Assembly (NCBI GenBank): GCA_031551765.1
Contig: JAVBNC010000032.1
Location: 1 to 28,638, forward strand
Source: JAVBNC01 sp031551765
GTDB lineage: Bacteria > Desulfobacterota > Desulfovibrionia > Desulfovibrionales > Desulfovibrionaceae
Reading direction: 5' to 3'
Length of the DNA stretch: 28,638 bases
This document shows positions 12,706 through 20,978 of the stretch, in pieces. Under the pieces are notes generated by a model. It had not been told where the DNA came from. It worked only from the letters and a program-made list of their open reading frames with translations, and made no database searches. Numbering within the stretch: position 1 is the stretch's first letter; the number at the start of each line of letters is the position of its first letter. The position numbers were made by a program, and so were the translations under genes.

Positions 12706-14316
12706 CTAAAGCGGAATAACCAGCTTGGCGGCCACGGCTATCTGGTAGACGATCTGCGAGATATCCTTGACCGCCTGCATATTTTTGGATTCCACGCGCG
12801 GCAGCACGATGATCTGGTCGCCGGGCAACACGGCGTCGCTGTCCAGTTCTATCTCGCCGTTGGGGCGGATGAGCAGGATTTTGTCCGCGTCCGCCCTGGT
12901 GGTGAAGCCGCCCGCGCCCTTGACGTAGGCTTTGACGTCTCTTTTCTTGCTCCAGACCAGGGCCTGGGGCATGACCACCTCACCACTGACCAGCACCACG
13001 TCGCTTTTTTCGGGAATGACCACGATATCGCCGTCTTCCAGGGCGATATCCGCCACTTTTCCGCCGCTGCCCACCACCACGATGCCCTGAGGTTCCACGG
13101 CCCTGGCTTTTTCCGCGAACTTGGCGATCATCTGGGCTTCGTGGGTGCGGATCTGGGCTTCTTCGGAACTGGAGGACGTGGCGGTCATGGAACTTTGCTC
13201 CAGGCGGCGCAGGGATTCGTCGATAGCGGCTTTCTGGCGCGCGGCCACGCTCTTGCGCTTGATGTACAGGCCGGAGAGGTTGGCGCGGGCCGGGTCCACG
13301 GCGATATACTGCTGCAGGTCGCGTAGGCGCGCGCCGTTGCGCAGGGGAAAGCGCGAAGCCCCGCGTATGGCCCCGGTGACGGCCACCATGATGGTGTCGC
13401 CGGGGGTGTCCGCCAGGAACTGCACCGTGTCGCCGTCCGAAAGCGGGGTGACGCGGAAATCGCGCATGGACAGGTAGAGGTTGTAGGGCGCGCCGCTCCG
13501 GGTGCCGCTGATGCTCACGTGCGTGGCGGTGGGCAGGGGTTCGGCCAGGGCGACCAGGGTTTCGCCCAGGTTTTCGCCGGGCCGCAGTTCAAAGCGGGCG
13601 GCGTTGCGGCTTTCGCCGTTGGCGTTCACGGAAATACCCTTTTCGCGCACCACGATGGTGTCGTTGTTCTGCAGGCGCACGGCCGGGAGTTCGCCGCGCA
13701 GTACAAAGGGGTACAGATCAAAGGTGGCCCGCGTTTCCCCGCCGCGCAGCAGAAGCACGTTGCGGTAGCTGCCGCGCCGGGGGTCTATGCCGCCCGCGCG
13801 GTCCAGAAAGGCCAGTACGGATTCCGAGGCCGCGCCGCTGTACCGGCCGGGCTTTTTGACGGAGCCGGTCACGGTGACGGAGATAGGCTGCGAATTGAGC
13901 ACCCGGCAGTAAATCTGGGTGTTTTCCTGCCCGGCGGCGTTCAGTTTGCTGCGCAGGGCCTCGCTGAGCTGGCTTTCCTGCAGGCCGGCCAGGGTCACGG
14001 CGCCGATGTCCGGCAGTTCGATATCCCCCAGGTCGCCCACGGTCAGGGTGCCGTCAAAGGCCATGCCGCCCCACAGGCGCAGCAGGATTTTGTCGCCCGC
14101 GCCTATTTCGCGGTTTTCCGGCTTGGCCTGGGCAAAGTTGCCCTGAAACAGGCTGGAGCCGAAGGGAATGGAATCCGGCGCTGCAAAGGCGGGCTTGGGC
14201 GCTTCGGCAGGCTTGGCAGCAGCGGCCGGGGCGGCGGAGAGAGGCGCGTGGGATGCGAAAAGCAGCAGGGCGGCGGCAAAAAGCGCCGTCCGCAAACGGA
14301 AATGGTGATATTTCAT
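12706..14316 (-). CDS. Wza-like polysaccharide export protein (Poly_export/SLBB domains)
   Basis: 536 residues. The signal peptide is KYHHFRLRTALFAAALLLFASHAPLSAA, cut near residue 28. The Poly_export domain lies at about 68-150 (IGAGDKILLRLWGG...LPDIGAVTLAGLQ), followed by several SLBB-type modules. The first is ISVTVTGSVKKPGRYSG; later ones are TIMVAVTGAIRGASRFPLRNGARLRDL and VVLVSGEVVMPQALVWSKKRDVKAYVKGAGGF. The C-terminal segment VKDISQIVYQIAVAAKL resembles the terminal helix of outer-membrane exporters. No lipobox is visible, unlike E. coli Wza. Such proteins form the outer-membrane channel for capsule or exopolysaccharide. The ATG at 14314-14316 has a weak ribosome binding site but lies 22 bases after the preceding lipoprotein stop, suggesting coupled translation. 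No Wzc-type kinase or polymerase gene is nearby. Confidence 0.88.
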   Translation of the reverse strand: MKYHHFRLRTALFAAALLLFASHAPLSAAPAAAAKPAEAPKPAFAAPDSIPFGSSLFQGNFAQAKPENREIGAGDKILLRLWGGMAFDGTLTVGDLGDIELPDIGAVTLAGLQESQLSEALRSKLNAAGQENTQIYCRVLNSQPISVTVTGSVKKPGRYSGAASESVLAFLDRAGGIDPRRGSYRNVLLLRGGETRATFDLYPFVLRGELPAVRLQNNDTIVVREKGISVNANGESRNAARFELRPGENLGETLVALAEPLPTATHVSISGTRSGAPYNLYLSMRDFRVTPLSDGDTVQFLADTPGDTIMVAVTGAIRGASRFPLRNGARLRDLQQYIAVDPARANLSGLYIKRKSVAARQKAAIDESLRRLEQSSMTATSSSSEEAQIRTHEAQMIAKFAEKARAVEPQGIVVVGSGGKVADIALEDGDIVVIPEKSDVVLVSGEVVMPQALVWSKKRDVKAYVKGAGGFTTRADADKILLIRPNGEIELDSDAVLPGDQIIVLPRVESKNMQAVKDISQIVYQIAVAAKLVIPL

Positions 14317-14338
14317 AGTGGTATCGCTGGATGGTGCG

Positions 14339-14899
14339 TTATGTGGCTGCCGGGAGATTTTCCTGGGGAGCCGTACCCGGAGCCGCCTCAGGGGGCGCCT
14401 GGGGGGCCGTCTGGTCCGGCGCAGGTTGTTTGGTCTCTTCCGTGTTGCTTTTTGCCGGTGCTTTTGCCGGTTTCGACTGTTGGGGAACCGGTTGTTGCGG
14501 GGCAACGGACCGGTTTTTTTCCTGTTGCGTCACCGGCGGCAGGCCCTTGCCCCAGACGCGGGGGACCATAACCCAGGTTCCCGAAGCGTCACGGCAGGTG
14601 ACCACTACTTCCGCCTCGCCGCTCACGGAAAACAGGGAGGCGCGGCGGCAGGTTTCCCCTGTGGCCGAGAGAAACTCCTGTTCCAGCACGATGCGCAGGT
14701 TGTAGCCGAATTCCGGGTCGCTCACCACGCCCGTGGACTCGGGCCCGCCCGGGGTGCGGCTGATCATGAATTCCTGCACCGGCGAGATCTGCCGCGCGGG
14801 CGGTTCCGGCTTGGGGGAAGCGAAGAGGCCGCAACCGGCGAGCAGGGCGGATCCCAAAAGCAGGCCCGGCAACAGCGCGCGCCTGGTAACGCGTTTCAT
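14339..14899 (-). CDS. Putative lipoprotein upstream of the SLBB exporter
   Basis: 186 residues. A lipoprotein signal (KRVTRRALLPGLLLGSALLAGC) has lipobox LLAGC. The middle, about residues 40-125, is a compact domain with two cysteines (GETCRRASLF...VVVTCRDASGTWVMVPRVWG). The last 50 or so residues are Pro/Ala/Gln/Lys-rich and probably disordered. No named family is recognised. The ATG at 14897-14899 is preceded by AAGGAG six bases upstream, better than the longer frame reaching 14944. It lies between the SNF2 gene (90 bases upstream) and the exporter (22 bases downstream), so an accessory role in polysaccharide export is the simplest inference. Confidence 0.75.
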   Translation of the reverse strand: MKRVTRRALLPGLLLGSALLAGCGLFASPKPEPPARQISPVQEFMISRTPGGPESTGVVSDPEFGYNLRIVLEQEFLSATGETCRRASLFSVSGEAEVVVTCRDASGTWVMVPRVWGKGLPPVTQQEKNRSVAPQQPVPQQSKPAKAPAKSNTEETKQPAPDQTAPQAPPEAAPGTAPQENLPAAT

Positions 14900-14989
14900 G
14901 GCAACTCCTTGCGCCCGTGTCATGCAATACGGGAGAAAGACCAATACGACGAGTCGCGCCGCTAGGCAAGAGGGGAAAGCGGGGATGTT

Positions 14990-17900
14990 TTACACGTCGA
15001 ACAGCATTTCCAGGTCGTCCCGGGTCAGGGACTTCCAGGAATCCTGGCCCGGAATGATGGCTTCGGCCATGCCGCGCTTCATGTCCTGCAATTGCAGGAT
15101 CTTCTCTTCCACGGTGTTCTGGCAGATGAGCTTGTACGAGAACACCTGGCGGGTCTGGCCTATGCGGTGGGTGCGGTCCGTGGCCTGGTTCTCCATGGCC
15201 GGGTTCCACCAGGGGTCGTAGTGGATGACGTAGTCCGCGCCGGTAAGGTTCAGGCCCGTGCCCCCGGCCTTGAGGGAGATGAGGAAAATGGGGATGTCCG
15301 GCGAATTGTTGAAGCGGTCCACCTGCTCGAAACGGTCCTTGCTGGCCCCGTCCAGGTAACAGAAGGGGATATTGCTGATCTGCAACCAGGAACGGATGAT
15401 GTGCAGCATCTGCACAAACTGGGAGAAGACCAGCACTTTGTGCCCTTCTTCCACGATATCCGTGACCATGTCCTTGAAAGCGTCGAACTTTCCGGAAGGC
15501 AGGTTGGTGGAAACATCCGGCAGGTTGAGCTTGAGCAGGCGCGGGTGGCAGCAGATCTGGCGCAGCTTGAGCAGCGCGTCCAGAATGGATATCTGGCTCT
15601 TGGCCATGCCCTTCTGGTCCACGTCGGCCAGAATTTGCTCTTTCAGGCGCTTGGCCAGCATGGAATACAGCTCGGCCTGCTCGTCCGCCAGCGCGCAGTA
15701 GTAGATGTTCTCGATCTTGGGCGGCAGGTCTTTGGCCACTTCGGACTTGGTGCGGCGCAGAATGAAGGGCCGCACGCGGGCGCGCAGGAAATCCAGGGTG
15801 GAATTGTCCCCGTCCTTGATGGGCTTGACCACGCCGCGTTGAAAGGCGTGCTGCGCGCCGAGAAAGCCGGGCATCAGAAATTCGAACAGCGACCACAGCT
15901 CGAACAGGTTGTTCTCAATGGGCGTGCCGGAAAGGCAGATGCGCAAATCCGCCTGGATACGGCGCACGGAACGGGCGGTAATGGTGTTGGGGTTCTTGAT
16001 GTTCTGGGCTTCGTCCAGAATGACCGTGTTGAAGCGGTGTTTTTCCAGCTCTTCCAAATCGCGGCGCAACAGGGCGTAGGTGGTGATGACCAGGTCCGAC
16101 TTGGCGATTTTTTTGAACATGTTCTCGCGCCGCGCGCCGTAAATGACCAGACGGGAGAGGCCGGGCACGAACTTGGCGGCTTCGCGTTCCCAGTTGGGCA
16201 ACACGGAAGTGGGCACCACGATGAGCGTGGGCCCCTTGGCCCCTTTTTCTATGGTGTGCTGGATAAAGGTCAGGGTCTGCACCGTCTTGCCCAGGCCCAT
16301 TTCGTCGGCCAGAATACCGCCGAAGCCGTATTCGCGCAAAAAATTCAGGTAGGAGACGCCCTGGAGCTGATAGGGGCGCAGCGTGGCGTTCAGGCCCTTG
16401 GGCGGGGGCAGGGCGCTGATGCCCGCGAAATTGTGGATTTTTTCCCGCAGGCTGCGCCAGAAACTGTCCGTGACCGCGCCGGGTAAATCGTCCAGCAGGC
16501 TGTCCAGCACCGGGGCTTCGAACTGCTGGAACTGCTGCTTGGGCGGGGCGTCCGCGGAAAGGCCCAGGGCCTGCAGCTTGTGGGCCACCTTTTCCAGCCA
16601 GGCTTTGGGCAGGCTGGTGTAGGAGCCGTCCTTAAGCTGCACGTAGCGCTTGCCTTCCACCCAGGCTTTCCACACTTTTTCCAAGGCAATGTTCTGGTCG
16701 TCGTACTGGACGGTAATGTCCAGGTTGAACCATTTTTCAGACTCGTTGCTCTTAAGCGTGGCTTCGATAACCGGCTGGGAAAGGCGCACCTTGAAGCGGG
16801 ACAGGGCTTTTTCGCCGTAGACCCGGTATTTTTCCACCAGGGTGGGGTAGGCGTCCAGCAGAAAGTTGATGGCTTCTTCCGGCTCCAGGAACCAGATACG
16901 GCTGTTGCGCGGCTGAAAGCGCATTTCCGTGAGCAGGGCCAGCAGGGCGGTTTCTTCTTCCTGAGCCCGGCGCACCAGGTAGGTGGTGCCTTCATGGGTG
17001 TAGCTGCCGGTCTGGAAATCCGGGTTGGGGCCGGGCAGCAGGAATTCGCCGTGGGGCGTTTCGTACATGTTCTGGACGTTGAGGGTCAGGAGGCTCCCTT
17101 CCTCGTCCAGATACAGCTTGGGCGCGTAGGTGCCCTTGATGAACACCGGCTCCATGCGCTGGAGAAAGTCTTCCTGGCCGTAGAGGCTGGATTCCGGCAG
17201 CCGCGTCCAGACCCGGTCCAGAAATTCCGGAATATCTTCCTGGGGCACCAGGGGCGGCTGGTCCAGCAGCTCGCGCAACAGTCTGGGGGTAAGGTCCGTG
17301 TACACGGGGTAGAAGCCCTTTTTCCAGCACACCCACAGGGGGAGCTGACCGTGAAAGCTGACGTTGGTATCCTTGATGAACAGCGGGGCCTTGCCGTCCG
17401 AGTGCAGCAGGAGGGAAAAGGAAAGTCCCTGCCCCTCCTGGAACACCGGCTGGATTTTGAGGCGCACGGGCTGCGATTCCAGTCTGCAGGGACTGTCCGT
17501 GTCCTGCCAGAACAGGAAATATTCCTTGCGCACGGCCCACAGGAACCAACTGAGCAACCCGTCCGGAATGTCCACCCGGTGGCCCATGTAGTCCCCGTGC
17601 CTGGCGATCAGGGCTGCCACCTGGGGGAGCTGGGGGGAAAGCTCGCACCATTCCGGGTTCTGGATGATTTGTTCCAGGGTGATTTCGTTGTGCACCGTGG
17701 AAAGGCCGGACTTGTTCTGCCTGCCCCGGAAAAAGGCCACCTGCAGACGGCCGGGTTCCGGGTAAAAGCGGAAGATAAGGTAATGCTTGCCCGCTTCCGC
17801 CTCTATTTCGGTGCCGAAGAACGAGCGGAAGGTCTGCCGCCACTCCGTGGAGCGCTGCGCCGCGGGGGCCGCGTCGGCGGTGTCGGAACTTTCCAGGGTG

Positions 17901-18208
17901 GAGAGCAGCTTGATGGCCACGGCCGCAATGTGGGGACAGATGCCGGAAAAGGAGTCGGAACAATTACACAGCGGGTTGACGGACCCTTCGTTGAGGGCGA
18001 TGGAAATTTTCGGGCTGTAGGTTTGCAGCGCTTCTTCGCCCAGGACGCTTCCGTCCACTTCCCAGTACGCGGGATCCTGCTTCAGGCTGAGTTTTTGCAC
18101 TCCGCTTACAGCAAGAGCCTGGGCGTTGCTCAACACATAATCTGGAACAGTGTCCGCCAGGAACTCCCGCAGCAAGGCAGCGACAGTGTGTTCAGCAGCT
18201 TGTGACAT
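14990..18208 (-). CDS. SNF2-family DEAD/DEAH-like helicase with SWIM zinc finger
   Basis: 1072 residues. A SWIM zinc finger lies near the N-terminus, with C81-x-C83...C91-x-H93 in LCNCSDSFSGICPHIAAVA. A long middle region of unclear fold follows, as is usual for bacterial SWIM-SNF2 proteins. The SNF2 ATPase starts near residue 610: RPYQLQGVSYLNFLREYG, Walker A ADEMGLGKTVQT (about 632-643), DEAQ box VILDEAQNIKN (about 733) and motif III LSGTPIENNLFELWSLF. The C-terminal helicase half ends with DYVIHYDPWWNPAMENQATD and then RTHRIGQ. All core motifs are intact. It is thought to remodel protein-DNA complexes or displace RNA polymerase, as HepA/RapA does, but its role here is unknown. The ATG at 18206-18208 has only CCAGGA some ten bases upstream. 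First gene of the leftward SNF2-lipoprotein-SLBB group. Confidence 0.93.
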   Translation of the reverse strand: MSQAAEHTVAALLREFLADTVPDYVLSNAQALAVSGVQKLSLKQDPAYWEVDGSVLGEEALQTYSPKISIALNEGSVNPLCNCSDSFSGICPHIAAVAIKLLSTLESSDTADAAPAAQRSTEWRQTFRSFFGTEIEAEAGKHYLIFRFYPEPGRLQVAFFRGRQNKSGLSTVHNEITLEQIIQNPEWCELSPQLPQVAALIARHGDYMGHRVDIPDGLLSWFLWAVRKEYFLFWQDTDSPCRLESQPVRLKIQPVFQEGQGLSFSLLLHSDGKAPLFIKDTNVSFHGQLPLWVCWKKGFYPVYTDLTPRLLRELLDQPPLVPQEDIPEFLDRVWTRLPESSLYGQEDFLQRMEPVFIKGTYAPKLYLDEEGSLLTLNVQNMYETPHGEFLLPGPNPDFQTGSYTHEGTTYLVRRAQEEETALLALLTEMRFQPRNSRIWFLEPEEAINFLLDAYPTLVEKYRVYGEKALSRFKVRLSQPVIEATLKSNESEKWFNLDITVQYDDQNIALEKVWKAWVEGKRYVQLKDGSYTSLPKAWLEKVAHKLQALGLSADAPPKQQFQQFEAPVLDSLLDDLPGAVTDSFWRSLREKIHNFAGISALPPPKGLNATLRPYQLQGVSYLNFLREYGFGGILADEMGLGKTVQTLTFIQHTIEKGAKGPTLIVVPTSVLPNWEREAAKFVPGLSRLVIYGARRENMFKKIAKSDLVITTYALLRRDLEELEKHRFNTVILDEAQNIKNPNTITARSVRRIQADLRICLSGTPIENNLFELWSLFEFLMPGFLGAQHAFQRGVVKPIKDGDNSTLDFLRARVRPFILRRTKSEVAKDLPPKIENIYYCALADEQAELYSMLAKRLKEQILADVDQKGMAKSQISILDALLKLRQICCHPRLLKLNLPDVSTNLPSGKFDAFKDMVTDIVEEGHKVLVFSQFVQMLHIIRSWLQISNIPFCYLDGASKDRFEQVDRFNNSPDIPIFLISLKAGGTGLNLTGADYVIHYDPWWNPAMENQATDRTHRIGQTRQVFSYKLICQNTVEEKILQLQDMKRGMAEAIIPGQDSWKSLTRDDLEMLFDV

Positions 18209-18407
18209 GCGCGGAAGGTCCTGGTTTCATGTGGTAAAAAAACGTTCGCCAATATAGAACATCAGAATAGCTTATGATATTACACCAGCGGATCAGAGTT
18301 TTCAATAGCAAAGAAATTTGATAAGAGAAAAAATTGCGCTTTTGCGAGAAAATACAGCCCCGGCCCATGCCGCAGGCAAAAAACGCGGCGGGGCGGCAGG
18401 AGGAAAT

Positions 18408-20060
18408 TTGAAAGAGGCAGACCGCAATTTCCAGACGCGGCAAAGAGTGTTCCTGTTCTTTTTTTTTCTGTTCTGGCTTTGCCTGGCGCTTGCGCCGTGC
18501 CTTTCCCCGCAAGCCGCGCAACCGGGGCAGGGCGGCCCTGACTACGGCGACCGCATTATCATGGGCAGCCTGGGGGAGCCTTCCAACCTCATCCCGCCCC
18601 TGGCTTCCGACGTGCCTTCCAGCGAAGTGGCCGGGCAGCTTTACATCGGCCTGCTTAAGTATGACAAGGACCTGAAAATCGTTCCCTGGGCGGCGCAGTC
18701 CTATGAAGTGCTGGAAGGCGGCCTTTTGCTGCGCTTCACCCTGCGGCCGGGCATACGCTGGCAGGACGGGGTGGAACTGACAGCGGAAGACGTGGCCTTT
18801 ACCTACCGCATGATGATAGACCCCAAAACCCCCACGTCCTACGCCGGGGGGTACAAGACCATAGATTCCTTCACCGTGCTTTCCCGCTACAGCTTTGAGG
18901 TGCGTTACGCCAAGCCCTACGCCCGTTCCCTGGAAACCTGGATGGGCGCCATCATGCCCCGCCACGTGCTGGAAGGGCAGGACCTGATGACCACCCCGGT
19001 GGCGCGCAACCCTGTCAGTTGCGGCCCGTTCATTTTCAAGGAATGGGTGCCCGGCTCGCGCGTGGTGCTGGAAGCCAACCCGGACTATTTTGAAGGGCGG
19101 CCCAAGCTGGACGGCGTCATCTACACCATTATCCCGGACGCCACCACCATGTTTCTGGAACTCAGGGCGGGCAAGGTGGACATGATGGGCCTTTCCGCCC
19201 AGCAGTACCTGTACCAGACGCCGCCCTCCTTCCGGGAACAGTACAATGTTTTCCGCTACTTGAGCTTTGCGTACACCTATTTGGGCTACAACCTGCAAAG
19301 CCCCTTGTTCCGCGACAAAAAGGTGCGCCAGGCCCTGGCCTACGCCATTGATAAAAAGGCCGTTATCGCCGGGGCGCGCATGGGCCAGGGGGAGAGCACC
19401 ATCGGCCCCTACGTGCCCGGCACCTGGGCGTATAACGACAAAATCCGGGATTACCCGCACGACCTGGCCAAGGCCAGGGCTCTTTTGAAGGAGGCGGGCT
19501 GGGAAAAAGACGCTTCCGGCGTGCTGCGCAACAAGAACGGGCTGCCTTTCGCCTTTACCGTGCTCACCAACCAAGGGAACGAGGAACGGGTCAAAACCGC
19601 CGTCATCATCCAGGCCCAGCTGAAGGAATTGGGTATTGACATGCGGGTGCGTACCGTGGAATGGGCTGTGTTTTTTTCCCAGTTCGTGAACACGGGCTTT
19701 TTCGACGCCGTCATCCTGGGCTGGACCGTGCCCCAGGACCCGGACGTTTACGACGTTTGGCACTCCTCGCGCATGTCTCCCTCGGGGCTGAACTTCATGA
19801 AGTACAGCAACAAGGAAGTGGACGAGCTTATCGAAAAGGGCCGGGCCACCTTTGACCGGGCTCTGCGCAAGCGCTGCTACGACAGAATCCAGGAGATTCT
19901 GCACGAAGACCAGCCCTATTGTTTTCTCTACGTGCCTTACAGCCTGCCCGCCGTGCAGAAGCGTTTCCAGGGCCTGGAAGTGGCCCCCGCGGGCATAACC
20001 TGGAATTTTGACCAGTGGTGGGTGCCCAAAGCCAGGCAACGCCACACGGTGGCCCCATGA
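18408..20060 (+). CDS. ABC-transporter solute-binding protein, family 5 (peptide/nickel/oligosaccharide type)
   Basis: 550 residues from a TTG at 18408-18410. This start is chosen because CAGGAGGA (18398-18405) sits immediately upstream and it yields a clean signal peptide (basic n-region, then VFLFFFFLFWLCLALAPCL, cut near residue 35-38). An upstream in-frame TTG at 18318 would add 30 polar residues. Family 5 features are GSLGEPSNLIPPLASDVPSSEVAGQLYIGLLKYD, the diagnostic LRPGIRWQDGVELTAEDVAFTY, the block SCGPFIFKEWVPGSRVVLEANPDY, and the helix KVRQALAYAIDKKAVI. It would bind peptides or similar ligands in the periplasm. No permease or ATPase gene is near, so it is an orphan that probably serves a transporter encoded elsewhere. 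Its stop overlaps the next gene's start (ATGA). Confidence 0.9.
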   Translation: MKEADRNFQTRQRVFLFFFFLFWLCLALAPCLSPQAAQPGQGGPDYGDRIIMGSLGEPSNLIPPLASDVPSSEVAGQLYIGLLKYDKDLKIVPWAAQSYEVLEGGLLLRFTLRPGIRWQDGVELTAEDVAFTYRMMIDPKTPTSYAGGYKTIDSFTVLSRYSFEVRYAKPYARSLETWMGAIMPRHVLEGQDLMTTPVARNPVSCGPFIFKEWVPGSRVVLEANPDYFEGRPKLDGVIYTIIPDATTMFLELRAGKVDMMGLSAQQYLYQTPPSFREQYNVFRYLSFAYTYLGYNLQSPLFRDKKVRQALAYAIDKKAVIAGARMGQGESTIGPYVPGTWAYNDKIRDYPHDLAKARALLKEAGWEKDASGVLRNKNGLPFAFTVLTNQGNEERVKTAVIIQAQLKELGIDMRVRTVEWAVFFSQFVNTGFFDAVILGWTVPQDPDVYDVWHSSRMSPSGLNFMKYSNKEVDELIEKGRATFDRALRKRCYDRIQEILHEDQPYCFLYVPYSLPAVQKRFQGLEVAPAGITWNFDQWWVPKARQRHTVAP

Positions 20061-20575
20061 GCGAAAAAGCGCCGGGCAATACACCGCCCGCGAACCACGG
20101 CATGCAGAGCCTGCTGTTTTTTATGAACACAGCGGCCCTGGTTCTGGTGGCGGCGGATTTGTTCACGTTCCTCTCCCTGCTGCAGGGGGGTGGCCTGGAC
20201 CGGGTACTCAGCGGCAACGCGGCTCGGGACCCGGCCCTTCTGGAAGATACGCTGTTTTTTTTCAGCGTGCTGATGGCCCTGTGCTTTGCGGCCTGCGGCG
20301 GCTACATGGCCTGCGTGCGCTATATGCTGAGAGGGGCATTCGGCGTGGCCGCGCGCCTGAACTGCCTGCTGGCGGCCATCATGGCCCTGTTCGTGGCGTA
20401 TTCCGACGTGGTGGGCCTGGCCTTTCAGGCACAGTACACGGCGTTGGCCCTGCTCTGGGCCTTGAACCTGCTCAGCCTGCGTCACGGTTTTGCCTTGGAG
20501 GCGGACCGCAGTCTGGCCGGGCTGTTCCATTCCGCCGTGGAATACGTGCGCGGCCTCTGTGGCCTATCCCGTTGA
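20057..20575 (+). CDS. Small four-helix membrane protein, unknown
   Basis: 172 residues. Four hydrophobic spans lie at about residues 16-40, 66-86, 95-120 and 122-137, with a polar N-terminal tail and a helical C-terminus. No family is recognised. The ATG at 20057 overlaps the stop of the solute-binding protein (ATGA), indicating translational coupling. An open frame reaching further back to 20015 is only overlap with that gene. The next gene starts 16 bases on and encodes another small membrane protein of similar topology, so the pair may work together, possibly with the solute-binding protein. Neither resembles the permease or ATPase of an ABC transporter. Confidence 0.7.
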   Translation: MSEKAPGNTPPANHGMQSLLFFMNTAALVLVAADLFTFLSLLQGGGLDRVLSGNAARDPALLEDTLFFFSVLMALCFAACGGYMACVRYMLRGAFGVAARLNCLLAAIMALFVAYSDVVGLAFQAQYTALALLWALNLLSLRHGFALEADRSLAGLFHSAVEYVRGLCGLSR

Positions 20576-20591
20576 AAGAGAGTGGAGGACT

Positions 20592-20942
20592 ATGCTGAAA
20601 CGATACCTTGACGCTCTGACCCCGGCGCAAAAGGGCCTGCTGTTCTGCCACGCCTTGCTGCTTTTGTACGGGGTATGGGTGTTCCTGCCGGAATTTCTGC
20701 CCGCGCTGGGCCGGGGCGTCTGGTACACCTACGCGGTGGCGGCCGCCCTGGTGCTGCCCTTGGGCGCTTCGCTGCTGTATATCTTCTCCTGCGTGCGGCC
20801 CGTGCCGCGCCTGGTCATGCAGGCGGCCTGCGTGCTGGCCCTTGCCGCCGGGTTCGTGCTTTCCCTGGCCGGGGAATTTTCCGGGGGCGGGCTCATTCTT
20901 TTGCTTTATGCCGCGACTTTGTTTATCGTTACTCGTGCGTAA
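20592..20942 (+). CDS. Small four-helix membrane protein, unknown
   Basis: 116 residues, about four hydrophobic spans (14-35, 42-66, 72-93, 96-114) joined by very short loops, so nearly the entire protein is in the membrane. No motif is recognised. The ATG at 20592 has a good GGAGG at 20584-20588; an open frame extending back to 20490 overlaps the previous gene and lacks such a site. The rel gene begins 36 bases after the stop, so it may be co-transcribed with rel, though a -10-like TACAAT (20953-20958) in the gap could give rel its own promoter. Confidence 0.7.
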   Translation: MLKRYLDALTPAQKGLLFCHALLLLYGVWVFLPEFLPALGRGVWYTYAVAAALVLPLGASLLYIFSCVRPVPRLVMQAACVLALAAGFVLSLAGEFSGGGLILLLYAATLFIVTRA

Positions 20943-20978
20943 CCGTATCGCATACAATACTTTTTTCGTGAGCGCCTC

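Noticed and set aside
14317..14505. N-terminal extension of the SLBB protein
   Set aside because: It overlaps the lipoprotein gene and would bury the signal peptide; the ATG at 14316 gives a proper one.
16580..18205. 541-codon + strand frame, and another at 15092-16486, opposite the SNF2 gene
   Set aside because: The SNF2 reading has all helicase motifs; these frames are its complement and show no family features.
18192..20084. 630-codon - strand frame opposite the solute-binding protein gene
   Set aside because: Antisense shadow of a recognised family 5 binding protein with signal peptide.
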